NCBI GenBank assembly: GCA_937877715.1
Contig: CALEHW010000013.1
Coordinates: forward strand, 36,586-100,585
Length of the DNA stretch: 64,000 bases
Origin: an uncultured Methylophaga sp.
Lineage (GTDB): Bacteria; Pseudomonadota; Gammaproteobacteria; GCF-002020875
Direction of reading: 5' to 3'
In this document: positions 1-10,468 of the stretch, piece by piece
Position numbering within the stretch: position 1 is the stretch's first letter
Layout: each line of letters begins with the position of its first letter
Translations under genes and position numbers: made by a program
Notes under the pieces: model-generated
Databases searched by the model: none
What the model was told of the DNA's origin: nothing
Seen by the model: the letters and a program-made list of their open reading frames with translations, nothing else

Positions 1-2
1 AC

Positions 3-665
3 CACCCCGAGGTGGAGCTGATGGTGCTGCTGATTGATGAGCGTCCGGAAGAGGTGACCGAGATGCAGCGCTCAGTAAAAGGGGAGGTGGTCTCCAGTAC
101 CTTTGATGAGCCGGCAACACGTCACGTACAGGTGGCGGAGATGGTGATCGAGAAGGCAAAACGGTTGGTGGAGCACAAAAAGGATGTGGTTATTCTGCTT
201 GATTCCATCACCCGTCTGGCACGTGCCTACAATACCGTGGCTCCCTCCTCAGGCAAGGTGCTGACTGGTGGCGTGGATGCCAATGCGCTGCACCGTCCGA
301 AACGTTTCTTTGGCGCGGCCCGTAATATTGAGGAGGGTGGCAGCCTTACCATTATCGCAACAGCGTTGGTGGAGACTGGTTCAAGAATGGATGATGTGAT
401 CTATGAGGAGTTCAAAGGGACCGGTAATATGGAGCTTCACCTTGATCGCCGCATTGCTGAGAAGAGGGTGTTCCCGGCGATTAACATCAACCGTTCCGGC
501 ACACGTAGAGAGGAGCTGCTGACTAATCCAGAGGAGCTGCAGAAGATCTGGCTGTTGCGCAAGGTACTGCACCCAATGGATGAGCTGGCAGCGATGGAGT
601 TTGTGCTGGAGCGTCTGCGTGCGACCAAGAGTAATGCAGACTTCTTTGATGCAATGAAACGATAG
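3..665 (+). CDS. rho: Transcription termination factor Rho (3' part)
   Basis: The gene enters from the left edge and is read in frame from base 3. It matches the C-terminal ATPase half of Rho, the hexameric RNA-dependent helicase that ends transcription at Rho-dependent sites. Visible are the Walker B stretch [17 protein letters not shown], the Q-loop region [14 protein letters not shown], the R-loop KGTGN, and [11 protein letters not shown], which carries the conserved arginine finger. The protein ends FFDAMKR, as is normal for gammaproteobacterial Rho, so the 3' end is complete. The N-terminal RNA-binding domain lies outside the window. The rpmE promoter follows within a few bases of the stop. 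Confidence 0.97.
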   Translation, partial: HPEVELMVLLIDERPEEVTEMQRSVKGEVVSSTFDEPATRHVQVAEMVIEKAKRLVEHKKDVVILLDSITRLARAYNTVAPSSGKVLTGGVDANALHRPKRFFGAARNIEEGGSLTIIATALVETGSRMDDVIYEEFKGTGNMELHLDRRIAEKRVFPAININRSGTRREELLTNPEELQKIWLLRKVLHPMDELAAMEFVLERLRATKSNADFFDAMKR

Positions 666-668
666 CTA

Positions 669-696
669 TTGTCATCAATCAGGTTTTAGGTATAAT
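669..696 (+). promoter_or_regulatory. Putative sigma-70 promoter of rpmE
   Basis: TTGTCA at 669-674 and a perfect TATAAT at 691-696 are separated by 16 bases, immediately after the rho stop codon. The leader that follows contains a small hairpin (about 710-727, TTGG/CCAA arms) before the rpmE start; ribosomal protein leaders are often feedback targets, but this is inference. Confidence 0.6.
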
Positions 697-758
697 TCGC
701 GTCCCGGATTTGGTCCTTGAGGCCAATAGAATGAATTTGAATAGTTGAGATAAATGCG

Positions 759-965
759 ATGAAGAGCGGAATTCACCCAGAGTACACAGACTTGGACGTA
801 ACTTGTAGTTGCGGGCACGAGTTTACAACCAAATCCACCATGTCGGACGATAGCATGCACATTGATGTATGCTCTAAATGCCACCCATTCTTCACTGGAA
901 AACAGAAGATTGTGGATACTGCGGGACGCGTTGACAAATTCAACCAGAAATACGGCAGCATGTAA
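759..965 (+). CDS. rpmE: 50S ribosomal protein L31, zinc-ribbon form
   Basis: A 68-residue protein of the usual L31 length, beginning MKSGIHPEY. It carries the complete zinc-binding set C16-x-C18 and C38-x-x-C41, so it is the zinc-containing (C+) paralogue rather than the zinc-independent one made under zinc limitation. L31 bridges the large and small ribosomal subunits. It lies downstream of rho, a common gammaproteobacterial arrangement, has its own promoter and is followed by a strong terminator, so it is probably monocistronic. Confidence 0.96.
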   Translation: MKSGIHPEYTDLDVTCSCGHEFTTKSTMSDDSMHIDVCSKCHPFFTGKQKIVDTAGRVDKFNQKYGSM

Positions 966-1025
966 TTCAGTTGGCCTCTGCCTCTGGGCGAGGGCCACAC
1001 AGTTACTGTATCAGACAGCATAGAG

Positions 1026-1055
1026 AAGGGCACATCCTAGGATGTGCCCTTTTTT
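1026..1055 (+). terminator. Rho-independent terminator after rpmE
   Basis: A perfect 26-base palindrome (arms AAGGGCACATCC/GGATGTGCCCTT, 1026-1051) runs into a T tract. It lies 60 bases past the rpmE stop. Confidence 0.9.
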
Positions 1056-1150
1056 ATTGTGACAATTTCGAGCGGCAGCGGTGCGCAACAGCAGTAGAAG
1101 TAGAGTAGAATCGTTGGTTGATTTACGGAAGAGAAAAATAGGGATAATCC

Positions 1151-2215
1151 ATGTCAGAGTTGAAAAATGATCGTTTCTTGCGTGCACTGATGCATGAGCC
1201 TGTAGATGTCACTCCAGTCTGGATGATGCGTCAGGCGGGGCGTTATCTGCCTGAGTACAAGGCGACCCGAGCCCAGGCTGGCAGTTTCATGGATCTCTGC
1301 AAGAACCCGGAGCTGGCCTGCGAGGTAACTATTCAGCCGCTGGAGCGCTTTCCTCTGGATGCCGCTATTCTCTTCTCGGACATTCTTACCGTGCCCGATG
1401 CAATGGGTCTGGGGCTCTACTTTGCAGAGGGCGAGGGGCCGAACTTTGAACGCCCGGTCCGTACTGCTGACGATATAGAGAAACTATTTGTTCCCGATCC
1501 CGAGGGTGAGCTGAAATATGTGATGGATGCTGTACGCACCATTCGCCGGGAACTTGATGGACGGGTACCGCTAATCGGATTTGCCGGTAGTCCCTGGACC
1601 CTGGCCACATATATGGTGGAGGGCAAATCGAGCAAGGAGTACGCAATTACCAAGGCGATGATGTACTCCGATCCGGCGATGCTCCACAAGATTCTGGATG
1701 TTACGGCAAGGTCAGTTACCGCCTATCTCAACGCACAGATTGCCGCCGGTGCCCAGGCAGTGATGGTATTTGATAGCTGGGGCGGCGCTCTTTCTCATGA
1801 TGCCTACCGGGAGTTCTCTCTGCACTATATGCAGCAGATTGTGGATGGCTTGACCAGAGAGAATGAGGGCCGCAAGGTGCCGGTGATCCTCTTCACCAAG
1901 GGTGGCGGACTCTGGCTAGAGTCGATGGCAGAGACCGGCTGTGACGGACTTGGACTCGACTGGACGATCGATATTGGCCAGGCACGCGGACGTGTTGGAG
2001 AGCAGGTTGCACTGCAGGGCAATATGGATCCGTCTGTACTCTACGGCACCCCTGAACGTATCCGTGAGGAGGTGGCAACCATTCTGAGTCGTTACGGCAG
2101 CGGCTCAGGCCATGTATTCAATCTTGGCCACGGCATTCATCAACATGTTGATCCGGAGAATGCCGGAGTATTTGTAGAGGCGGTTCATGAGTTGAGCGCC
2201 CAGTATCATCAGTAG
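1151..2215 (+). CDS. hemE: Uroporphyrinogen decarboxylase
   Basis: HemE removes the four acetate carboxyl groups of uroporphyrinogen III to give coproporphyrinogen III in haem synthesis; it is cytosolic. The 354 residues match the family length. Both family signatures are present: [15 protein letters not shown] near residue 22 and [16 protein letters not shown] near residue 141. The catalytic aspartate region (AAILFSDIL) and the C-terminal [10 protein letters not shown] loop are also intact. It is monocistronic between terminators. With hemB, hemC and hemD also in this window, four haem-pathway steps are encoded nearby but not as one operon. Confidence 0.97.
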   Translation: MSELKNDRFLRALMHEPVDVTPVWMMRQAGRYLPEYKATRAQAGSFMDLCKNPELACEVTIQPLERFPLDAAILFSDILTVPDAMGLGLYFAEGEGPNFERPVRTADDIEKLFVPDPEGELKYVMDAVRTIRRELDGRVPLIGFAGSPWTLATYMVEGKSSKEYAITKAMMYSDPAMLHKILDVTARSVTAYLNAQIAAGAQAVMVFDSWGGALSHDAYREFSLHYMQQIVDGLTRENEGRKVPVILFTKGGGLWLESMAETGCDGLGLDWTIDIGQARGRVGEQVALQGNMDPSVLYGTPERIREEVATILSRYGSGSGHVFNLGHGIHQHVDPENAGVFVEAVHELSAQYHQ

Positions 2216-2238
2216 GTCGGTGTAACTGTATCAGGCAC

Positions 2239-2267
2239 AAAAAAGCCGCTCACTGAGCGGCTTTTTT
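2239..2267. terminator. Bidirectional terminator between hemE and adk
   Basis: A GC-rich hairpin (AGCCGCTCA / TGAGCGGCT) is flanked by A-run and T-run on its two sides, so it can end both the rightward hemE and the leftward adk transcripts. Confidence 0.9.
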
Positions 2268-2286
2268 GTTTTGGCATGATGGAAGA

Positions 2287-3051
<765 letters not shown>

Positions 3052-3114
3052 TTATCAGATTAACAAGGGGTTCATTACCAGTTGAGGTTTTCAATGGGCA
3101 GATAAGGAATTCAT

Positions 3115-4023
3115 TCAGCTACCAGGCAAGATGGTATCAACTATCCGTTCCGCCTGGCGCCCGTAATCACCCCCAAACAGGTTGAAGTGGTTGAGGATAT
3201 GGTAGAGGTTGTAGAGATTTTTTCTCCAGTTATATCCATCTTCCAGCAGCCAGATCTCACTGTAGGCACTGTAGAAGCGGCTGGAGAATCCACCAAAGAG
3301 CTCGGTCATCGCCAGATCAGCCTCCCTATCTCCGTAGTAGAGTGCCGGGTCGTAGATGACAGGTTCTCCGGATTTTGCAGTTGACCAGTTCCCACTCCAG
3401 AGGTCTCCATGGAGCAGGGATGGTATCGGACTACCAGTTTCGAGCAGGGGTTCAATCTCCGTAAGTAGCTGCTCCCCCTTCTGTAACAGGGTGCTGGAGG
3501 CGCCTCGTTCGGCAGCCCAGCGGAGTTGTGGTCCAATGCGGTGCTCCCGCCAGAATATCCCCCATGATTGCTCCTGCTGGTTTATCTGTCGTGTTGAGCC
3601 AATTGTATTGTTGCGATACCAGCCAAAAGTGGCTGGTGCGGTGCTTCCCACTGGTTTGGTGATCTGGTGCATCCTGGCCAGCCCATGGCCCAGCGCCTCC
3701 TCCGATCTGGGTGTGCCGGCTCCCATATCGATGAACTCCATGACCAGAAATGCGTGGTTGCCAACAACACCAGCCAGGATTGGCTCCGGAGTTTGCAGGG
3801 TGTTGGATTCTCTTATCTCCTCCAGGGCGGCATGCTCTGCCAGAAACATATCCAGCCGTGATGCCTTGTTGATTTTTACAAAGAACCGTCCCCGCTCCGT
3901 GGTTTTGAGGAGAAAGACCTGATTGATATCCCCTCCAGATAGTGGCCGGTGGGCACGGTACTCCATTTTAGTTTGGAGATATTGTGTAAGTTGATTGGCA
4001 ATTTTCTTCAGTAACTCATTCAT
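3115..4023 (-). CDS. Fructosamine kinase family protein
   Basis: The 302-residue protein belongs to the fructosamine/ketosamine-3-kinase family, which has the aminoglycoside phosphotransferase fold and phosphorylates sugar adducts on protein amines so that they fall off. Visible features are the N-lobe lysine in FFVKINKAS, the hinge FLVMEFIDMG, the family-typical FGWYRNNTIG segment, the catalytic loop LLHGDLWSGN and the metal-binding region VIYDPALYYGDREADLAM. Length fits the bacterial family. The start ATG at 4023 follows an AT-rich upstream region. The true substrate in bacteria is usually unknown. No operon partner is evident. Confidence 0.88.
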   Translation of the reverse strand: MNELLKKIANQLTQYLQTKMEYRAHRPLSGGDINQVFLLKTTERGRFFVKINKASRLDMFLAEHAALEEIRESNTLQTPEPILAGVVGNHAFLVMEFIDMGAGTPRSEEALGHGLARMHQITKPVGSTAPATFGWYRNNTIGSTRQINQQEQSWGIFWREHRIGPQLRWAAERGASSTLLQKGEQLLTEIEPLLETGSPIPSLLHGDLWSGNWSTAKSGEPVIYDPALYYGDREADLAMTELFGGFSSRFYSAYSEIWLLEDGYNWRKNLYNLYHILNHFNLFGGDYGRQAERIVDTILPGS

Positions 4024-4243
4024 TGCTGGAAAAACAATTCACACTGTGCATAACGGAAGATGACAAGAAAAAACTAATGGATCCATTGTTTTCATGTTTA
4101 TTAGTAAAGCAACATAGACTTTAATACGTTGTTTTGCATCGTTATTTTTTTATTTAATTAGTTTTGGGAGTAATTTTGGGTTTTTACATTCGGTGGCGCG
4201 TTGGTGGCGTGCCAGCTCTATTCACAGAGTTATCCACAGGAGG

Positions 4244-5179
4244 TCAGATGGGAAGCTGATTCTCTCTGTGCCAGCCGAGGATTCGTCGGAACACCTCTGG
4301 ATCCTTGATGTGAGTCATCTCACCGGGACGTGGAAAATGCATGTCCAGCAGTCGGGAGAGCCAGAAGCGTAGAGCGGCTGCACGCAACATTGCAGGCCAC
4401 TGTTCACGCTCCTCTGGGTTCAGAGGGCGCTGTTTTCGGTAGTGGTTGAGAAAAGAGTTGTAGCGCCCCATATCGATTCTACCATCTGCCTCTGTGCACC
4501 AGTCATTTATGGTGATGGCAATGTCATAGAGTAGGGCATCGTTGCAGGCGTAGTAAAAATCGATAATTCCGGTTAGGTGTTCATCAATAAAGAGTGCGTT
4601 ATCCCTGAACAGGTCGGCATGGATCACCCCTTGTGGAAGATCGCTGCGTCTGGAGCCAGATTGAAACTGTAGCTCCTCTTCGAGAAATAGCTGCTCCTCT
4701 GGGCTCAGTTTTTCAGCAAGGCTCTCTATACTTTCACGGCACCAGCCAATGCTGCGAGGATTTTCTCGATATCCAGCAAAATTGTGAGCCATGGTATGCA
4801 TGCGCCCCAGTGCCTGCCCCAGCTCTGCACAGTGCATGGTATTGGGGTGGTCAATTCCGCAGCCCCGCAGTCGCTGCACCAGTGCAGACGGTTTGCCGTG
4901 GAGTTGTTGTAGGGTCTCACCATTGTTGTCTGCAATGGGATGTGCGCTTGGGACCTCATGCTCCGCAAGAAAGGCCATGATGCCGAGAAAATATGGGAGC
5001 TCATCCCGCACCAGATGTTCAAATATGGTTAGGACAAAATCACCTTTACTGGTGGTTACGAAATAGTTAGTGTTTTCAATCCCCGCCTGAATTCCCTCAT
5101 ATGAGATCAGCTCTCCGACGCTGTACTGCTCCAGAAAGGCGACAAGCTCATCTCTTGAGATGGTGGTGTAGACAGACAT
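4244..5179 (-). CDS. thrB: Homoserine kinase, APH-fold type
   Basis: This 311-residue protein phosphorylates homoserine in threonine synthesis. It is the ThrB variant with an aminoglycoside-phosphotransferase fold found in pseudomonads and relatives, not the GHMP kinase of E. coli. It begins MSVYTTISRDELVAFLEQY, has the nucleotide-binding GIENTNYFV strand, the catalytic loop GVIHADLFRDN (HxDxxxxN) and the metal-binding IIDFYYACND. It is followed on the same strand-independent block by DUF2782 and polA, an order conserved in gammaproteobacteria, which supports the call. Confidence 0.93.
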   Translation of the reverse strand: MSVYTTISRDELVAFLEQYSVGELISYEGIQAGIENTNYFVTTSKGDFVLTIFEHLVRDELPYFLGIMAFLAEHEVPSAHPIADNNGETLQQLHGKPSALVQRLRGCGIDHPNTMHCAELGQALGRMHTMAHNFAGYRENPRSIGWCRESIESLAEKLSPEEQLFLEEELQFQSGSRRSDLPQGVIHADLFRDNALFIDEHLTGIIDFYYACNDALLYDIAITINDWCTEADGRIDMGRYNSFLNHYRKQRPLNPEEREQWPAMLRAAALRFWLSRLLDMHFPRPGEMTHIKDPEVFRRILGWHRENQLPI

Positions 5180-5199
5180 CGGTAGTAATCAGATCAACT

Positions 5200-5565
5200 C
5201 TACCAGCGGAACAGTACCCACTGGGGAATCCGGAAGTTGGGGTTTAGATCGTCATGCCGGGACTCCAGATAGCCATCCCCATCCATATCGCTCAGATAGT
5301 ATGGGGGCGCGCCCTTGGGAGTGATCTTGACCAGATAGAGACGGCCATTGACCCGAAACTCCTCGGCAATATAGTGTGGTTTCTTGACAATTCTTACCTC
5401 CGGTTCAGGCAGATTCCCGATCTCATCCTGTAGCGATGGAGACGACTGCGGCAGCGGAGGTGGGGTGATTGGAGTGAGCGCAGGGGGTAGGGGAGCAGGA
5501 ACAGGTTGTGCAAGACTAATCTGGAGAGAGAGCAGTAGAGACAGACCGGTAAGTAGTCGAACCAT
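5200..5565 (-). CDS. DUF2782 family periplasmic protein
   Basis: A 121-residue protein with an N-terminal signal peptide (MVRLLTGLSLLLSLQISLAQ), a proline-rich linker and a conserved C-terminal block PEVRIVKKPHYIAEEFRVNG ending in PQWVLFRW, characteristic of DUF2782. The ATG at 5565 is preferred over an upstream in-frame start at 5589 because CGAGGAA sits 7 bases before it and the signal peptide starts there. Function unknown; the family is routinely found between thrB and polA. It is only 20 bases upstream of thrB on the same strand, so the two are probably cotranscribed. Confidence 0.85.
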   Translation of the reverse strand: MVRLLTGLSLLLSLQISLAQPVPAPLPPALTPITPPPLPQSSPSLQDEIGNLPEPEVRIVKKPHYIAEEFRVNGRLYLVKITPKGAPPYYLSDMDGDGYLESRHDDLNPNFRIPQWVLFRW

Positions 5566-5651
5566 GGTTATTCCTCGATTGTTGGGCAAACAGAGTATTT
5601 ACTCGGTATCATGATACGACAAATTAGTTCAGAGTTCCCGTTTTCATAGTC

Positions 5652-8378
5652 ATGGATAACCCTCCTAAATCAGCTCTACCAGATGCACCGACAGGCCGTT
5701 CACTCATCTTGGTGGATGGATCATCGTACCTCTACAGGGCTTTTCATGCACTGCCGCCACTGACCAACTCAAAGGGTCAGCCAACAGGAGCAGTTTATGG
5801 TGTAGTAAACATGTTGAAGAGCCTGCTTGAGGAGTATAGACCTCAACATGTTGTAGTGGTTTTTGATGCCAAGGGGAAGACATTCCGTAATGACCTCTAT
5901 CCAGCCTACAAGGCCAACCGACCACCAATGCCGGATGATTTGCGGAGCCAGATCGCCCCGCTTCACGCAATCATTCGGGCGCTGGGAATTCCACTGATAG
6001 TTCATGATGGGGTAGAGGCTGATGATGTCATCGGAACCCTGACCAGAGAGGCAGAGTCCAGAAATATCCCCGTGCTGATCTCGACTGGTGACAAGGATAT
6101 GGCGCAACTGGTTACCCATGAAGTGACCTTGATTAACACAATGAACGGAGTGGTCATGGGGCCAGATGGGGTGGCGGAGAAATTTGGGGTACGACCAGAT
6201 CAGATTATTGACTATCTCACCCTGGTGGGAGACACCTCAGATAATGTTCCAGGCGTCCCCAAGGTGGGTCCGAAGACCGCAGCCAAATGGCTGAATAAGT
6301 TTGGCTCGCTGGATGAGATCATCTCCCATGCAGGTGAGGTTGGAGGCAAGGTGGGGGGCAGTCTGCGAGCAACCCTGGATCAGCTCCCTCTGTCACGAGA
6401 GCTGGTGACTATCCGTTGCGATCTGGATCTGGGAGTTGGGCCATGGGATCTGCAGCCCAAGGAGCCGGACCATGATGCACTGTTGAAGCTTTATGGAGAG
6501 ATGGAGTTCAAGCGTTGGCTTTCGGCCCTGACTGGTAGTGATGATGAGGAGGGTGAGCAGCAGAGAGAGAGTCTGAGAGTTGAGACGATTCTCACCAAGC
6601 AGCAGCTGGAGCAGTGGTTGCAGCGGTTGGAGCAGGCAGAGCTGTTTGCAATCGATACCGAGACTACCAGCATACGCTCCATGGAGGCAGATCTGGTAGG
6701 GATCTCCTTTGCTGTAGAGCCGGGCAGCGCGGCCTATCTGCCGCTGGCACATCGCGATCTTGAGGCGCCGCCTCAGCTTGATCGAGGGTGGGCACTGGAG
6801 CAGTTGCGACCCCTGCTGGAGGACGCTGCACAGCATAAGGTTGGGCAGAATTTGAAATATGATGCTACGGTTTTTGCCAACCACGGGATTCAACTGGGGG
6901 GGGTTGCATTTGATACCATGCTGGAGTCCTATGTGGTTGATAGCAGTGCGACGCGACACGATATGGATTCACTGGCACTGAAGTATCTTAATCACAAGAC
7001 CATCTCCTATGAGGAGGTGGCGGGAAAAGGGAAGAAGCAGCTCCGTTTTGATGATGTACCCATTGCAGAGGCCGCCCCCTATGCGGCTGAGGATGCAGAG
7101 GTCACCCTACGGCTACACCAGACGCTGTGGCCTAAACTGGAGCAGGAGCCACAGCATGAGAGGCTTTTCCGGGAGATTGAGATGCCGTTGCTTGAGGTGC
7201 TCTCCCGGGTTGAGCGCAACGGGGTTGCTATCGATACGGGGATGCTGCAGCGACAGAGCCTAGAGCTTGCAGAGAAGATAGATGGCATCGAGCGGCAGGC
7301 CTTCGAGGAGGCTGGGGATCCCTTCAACCTCTCCTCACCGAAACAGATTCAGGCTATCCTCTATGAGCAGAAGGGGTTGCCGATACTGAAAAAGACCCCC
7401 AAAGGGCAGCCATCAACAGCTGAGTCGGTACTGCAAGAGTTGGCCCAAGACTACCGCCTGCCGCAGCTGATTTTGCAGTATCGCGGCATGAGCAAGCTGA
7501 AATCGACATATACAGACAGACTCCCGGAGCAGGTGAATGCCAGTACCGGTCGTGTCCACACCTCATACCATCAGGCAGTTGCAGTTACCGGGAGGCTCTC
7601 CTCGTCAGATCCGAACCTGCAGAATATTCCGATCAGAACCGAGGAGGGGCGGCGGATTCGTCAGGCCTTTGTGGCCGGGGATGGTCAGCTGCTGGTGGCT
7701 GCCGACTACTCTCAGATCGAGCTGCGGATCATGGCCCACCTGTCACAGGACCGAGGGCTGCTGGAGGCGTTTCGTGAGGGGAGGGATGTCCACCAGGCAA
7801 CTGCAGCGGAGGTCTTTGCTGTGGATCCGGAACAGGTGACTACGGAGCAGCGGCGCAGCGCCAAGGCGATAAATTTCGGCCTGATCTATGGCATGTCGGC
7901 ATTCGGTCTGGCTAAACAGCTGGGGATTAGTCGGGGTGCGGCGCAGAGTTATGTCGATCTCTACTTTGAACGTTACCCCGGGGTAAAACAGTATATGGAG
8001 CAGACTCGACAGCAGGCGAGAGACCAGGGGTATGTGGAGACCCTATTTGGGCGCAGGCTCTATCTGCCCGAGATTAATTCAAAAAACGGGCAGCGTCGAC
8101 AGTATGCGGAGCGGACCGCAATCAATGCACCGACGCAGGGGACAGCTGCAGATATCATCAAACGGGCGATGATTACTGTGGATCATGTCCTGATGGAGAG
8201 TGGCTCCTCTGCGAGGATGATCATGCAGGTTCACGATGAGCTGGTGTTTGAGGTTGTGGAGAGCGAGATGGAGAAGTTGGTTGCGCTGGTGCGCAGAGAG
8301 ATGGAGTCGGCAGCAGAGCTTGATGTGCCGCTGGTTGTCGATGTGGGGAGTGGCCTCAACTGGGATGATGCCCGCTAA
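5652..8378 (+). CDS. polA: DNA polymerase I
   Basis: Full-length Pol I of 908 residues, for Okazaki-fragment processing and repair. All three activities look intact. The 5' nuclease domain starts at LILVDGSSYLYRAFHALPP. The 3'-5' exonuclease has DTET near residue 335, GQNLKYDATVF and YAAEDAEVTLRLH, so proofreading should work. The polymerase domain has motif A DYSQIELRIMAH near residue 685, motif B RRSAKAINFGLIYG and motif C QVHDELVFEV near residue 860. It diverges from DUF2782-thrB and converges on engB. Confidence 0.98.
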   Translation: MDNPPKSALPDAPTGRSLILVDGSSYLYRAFHALPPLTNSKGQPTGAVYGVVNMLKSLLEEYRPQHVVVVFDAKGKTFRNDLYPAYKANRPPMPDDLRSQIAPLHAIIRALGIPLIVHDGVEADDVIGTLTREAESRNIPVLISTGDKDMAQLVTHEVTLINTMNGVVMGPDGVAEKFGVRPDQIIDYLTLVGDTSDNVPGVPKVGPKTAAKWLNKFGSLDEIISHAGEVGGKVGGSLRATLDQLPLSRELVTIRCDLDLGVGPWDLQPKEPDHDALLKLYGEMEFKRWLSALTGSDDEEGEQQRESLRVETILTKQQLEQWLQRLEQAELFAIDTETTSIRSMEADLVGISFAVEPGSAAYLPLAHRDLEAPPQLDRGWALEQLRPLLEDAAQHKVGQNLKYDATVFANHGIQLGGVAFDTMLESYVVDSSATRHDMDSLALKYLNHKTISYEEVAGKGKKQLRFDDVPIAEAAPYAAEDAEVTLRLHQTLWPKLEQEPQHERLFREIEMPLLEVLSRVERNGVAIDTGMLQRQSLELAEKIDGIERQAFEEAGDPFNLSSPKQIQAILYEQKGLPILKKTPKGQPSTAESVLQELAQDYRLPQLILQYRGMSKLKSTYTDRLPEQVNASTGRVHTSYHQAVAVTGRLSSSDPNLQNIPIRTEEGRRIRQAFVAGDGQLLVAADYSQIELRIMAHLSQDRGLLEAFREGRDVHQATAAEVFAVDPEQVTTEQRRSAKAINFGLIYGMSAFGLAKQLGISRGAAQSYVDLYFERYPGVKQYMEQTRQQARDQGYVETLFGRRLYLPEINSKNGQRRQYAERTAINAPTQGTAADIIKRAMITVDHVLMESGSSARMIMQVHDELVFEVVESEMEKLVALVRREMESAAELDVPLVVDVGSGLNWDDAR

Positions 8379-8433
8379 TCGCTGCATCTTTGCAGCACAG
8401 ATGGAGAGCATGGAGTAGACGATTAGTTGCTTT

Positions 8434-9036
8434 TTATTCCTGCCCGGCACTCTCAAGCCATCCTGTAATGGTGACCTTGGCCTCATCAACCCCGATACCC
8501 TTGGTTGCAGAGAAGATTTGAACAGTCACCCCAGGGAACTCAGTGGCCATCTCTCTACGCACCTTGTGTAGAGCATTCATTGCCGCTCCCCTCTTCAGCT
8601 TATCCGCCTTGGTCAGCAAAATATGGAGCGGGAGGCCACCCAAACTGTTCCATTCAACCATCCTGCGATCGTTGTCAGTTAGCGGGTGTCGGATATCCAT
8701 TAGAATGATAACCCCTCGCAGTACGCTTCGTTGCTGCAGATACTCCCCCAGATCACGCTCCCACTGCTGGCGCACCTTCAGCGGCACCTTGGCAAAACCG
8801 TAGCCTGGCAGATCCACCAGATGACACCCATTGCCTAGTGCAAAGAAATTGATCAGTTGAGTGCGGCCAGGGGTCTTGCTAGTCCTGGCCAGCCCATTGA
8901 TTCCGGTCAAGCGGTTCAGGGCGCTGGATTTTCCTGCATTGGAGCGTCCAGCAAATGCAACTTCAGCAATACTATCAGTGGGGCACTTGGAGAGATTTGG
9001 GGCACTGGTCAGAAAAACGGCCTGATTAAGATTCAT
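8434..9036 (-). CDS. engB: Ribosome biogenesis GTPase YihA/EngB
   Basis: A 200-residue essential-type GTPase needed for 50S subunit assembly and cell division. The G motifs are complete: G1 [10 protein letters not shown]2 threonine in [12 protein letters not shown]3 DLPGYG, G4 TKADK, G5 near FSATKG. Length matches the family. It is convergent with polA, the same neighbourhood as in pseudomonads and E. coli, where yihA is next to polA. The cytochrome c4 gene diverges from it. Confidence 0.96.
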   Translation of the reverse strand: MNLNQAVFLTSAPNLSKCPTDSIAEVAFAGRSNAGKSSALNRLTGINGLARTSKTPGRTQLINFFALGNGCHLVDLPGYGFAKVPLKVRQQWERDLGEYLQQRSVLRGVIILMDIRHPLTDNDRRMVEWNSLGGLPLHILLTKADKLKRGAAMNALHKVRREMATEFPGVTVQIFSATKGIGVDEAKVTITGWLESAGQE

Positions 9037-9311
9037 GGAAGGGGATTATACGCACTCAACACCGAGCAAGACACTGCTGACTATCATCCCATGTGGCCGT
9101 TTGTTGTAGTGGAGGCAACAGGTAAATGGAGACTCTTGCGAGAATTGGTTTTAAGTTGGGCTAATTACGAATATAATTGCAAGTTCCATGTGGATTTATG
9201 CGGATATTCAGGAGGCCTGACCACCCCTTGCGGAGAGTTTGGCAGACTTGGCTCTGTTTTGGGTTTGGTAAATACAGGTTTTGCCTGTTGTGAAATAGAA
9301 GGAAAGAATCG

Positions 9312-10310
9312 ATGAAAAAGGCTGTTTGGACGCAAACTTTGGTTGCAGCATCTGTGCTTGCAATGTCAGGAACAGTAATGGCTGCTGGTGATGTTGATGC
9401 CGGCAAGGCAAAGGCAGCCGTTTGTGGTGCATGCCATGGGGTAACTGGCCAGGGTAATCCTGCTTTTCCCGACCCTATGAATCCTGGAAAGACAAAGGCT
9501 GTTCCTGCGCTTGCAGGCCAGAATGGCGGCTATCTTACAAAACAGATGCAGGACTTTAAGTCAGGTGCACGCAAGGACATACTGATGACTGGCCAGGCGC
9601 TTGGGTTGAGTGATGTAGATATAGCAAATCTTGCAGCCTACTATGCAACAGTTGCTGGAGCAGAAGGTGTAACGGTAGATGCAGATGAGGCAGCCAGAGG
9701 TAAGAGCCTATACCAGGGCGGCGACATGGCTCGTGGAGTAACTGCATGTATGGCCTGTCATGGCCCTGAAGCATCAGGAAATGATATGGCAAAATGGCCT
9801 GGATTGAGTGGTCAACTGGGAGGTTATACAACAGCCCAGATTGAGGCATTCCGATCCGGAGATCGATACAATGATCCAAACAAGATGATGCGTGATGTTG
9901 CAAACCGCCTTACAGATGGAGATGTTGCTGCGGTAACAGCCTATCTTCAATCTATTGGTGGTGCGGCAGCTAAACCAGCGCCTGTAGCCACGGTGCCAGC
10001 GGTGGCCGAGGTTGCACCAGCAGCTCCTGCACCGGTTGCATCTGCTAGTTCTGCCGATGGTGCAGCACTGTTTCAGGCTAGCTGTTTTGCATGTCATGGA
10101 CCAGCAGCACCTGCGCTGCAGGCACCTCAGGTTGGGGTTAAGGATAACTGGGTGCCTCGTCTAGAGAAGACAGGCGGTCGTGATGGGATGGTTGCAAGTG
10201 CAATTACTGGTGTAGCAGGAACTGCAATGGCTCCCAGGGGTGGTTCTGCATTGAGTGATGCTGAGATTGGCGCAGTAGTGGATTATGTTCTAGCACAGGC
10301 TGGACTGTAA
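9312..10310 (+). CDS. Triheme cytochrome c, c4-type with fused c5-like domain
   Basis: A 332-residue periplasmic cytochrome. The signal peptide ends at VMA (residue 24). Two CxxCH sites (C38/C41/H42 and C146/C149/H150) form a standard diheme cytochrome c4, an electron donor to terminal oxidases. A proline/alanine linker (about 218-247) then leads to a third site, C258/C261/H262, with a probable methionine ligand in TAMAPRGG; this domain resembles cytochrome c5. Ordinary c4 proteins are about 200 residues, so this is a fusion. AAGGA precedes the ATG. The c4-dsbA order next to engB and polA is conserved in pseudomonads. Confidence 0.92.
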   Translation: MKKAVWTQTLVAASVLAMSGTVMAAGDVDAGKAKAAVCGACHGVTGQGNPAFPDPMNPGKTKAVPALAGQNGGYLTKQMQDFKSGARKDILMTGQALGLSDVDIANLAAYYATVAGAEGVTVDADEAARGKSLYQGGDMARGVTACMACHGPEASGNDMAKWPGLSGQLGGYTTAQIEAFRSGDRYNDPNKMMRDVANRLTDGDVAAVTAYLQSIGGAAAKPAPVATVPAVAEVAPAAPAPVASASSADGAALFQASCFACHGPAAPALQAPQVGVKDNWVPRLEKTGGRDGMVASAITGVAGTAMAPRGGSALSDAEIGAVVDYVLAQAGL

Positions 10311-10334
10311 TCTGCGTCGTTCAGAGACAAACCA

Positions 10335-10366
10335 TAAAAAAGGCCGCAGAAGTTGCGGCCTTTTTT
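10335..10366 (+). terminator. Rho-independent terminator after the cytochrome gene
   Basis: Stem GGCCGCA / TGCGGCC with a 5-base loop, flanked by A6 and T6 tracts, 25 bases past the stop. Confidence 0.92.
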
Positions 10367-10468
10367 GTTAGCAGAGAGTGAACCCGTTATGATCTCTCTG
10401 GTCACAGGATAAGGTTGCGGGCGATAGTCTGCATTAATCACAGACAACAGACAACAGAGGATGGAGTG

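Noticed and set aside
3356..3922. 188-codon plus-strand frame
   Set aside because: Shadow of the fructosamine-kinase-like gene; no ribosome site and low-complexity translation.
4230..4238. Perfect DnaA box TTATCCACA between thrB and the fructosamine-kinase-like gene in an AT-rich stretch
   Set aside because: Only one box, and no dnaA, dnaN or gidA nearby; not enough for an origin of replication.
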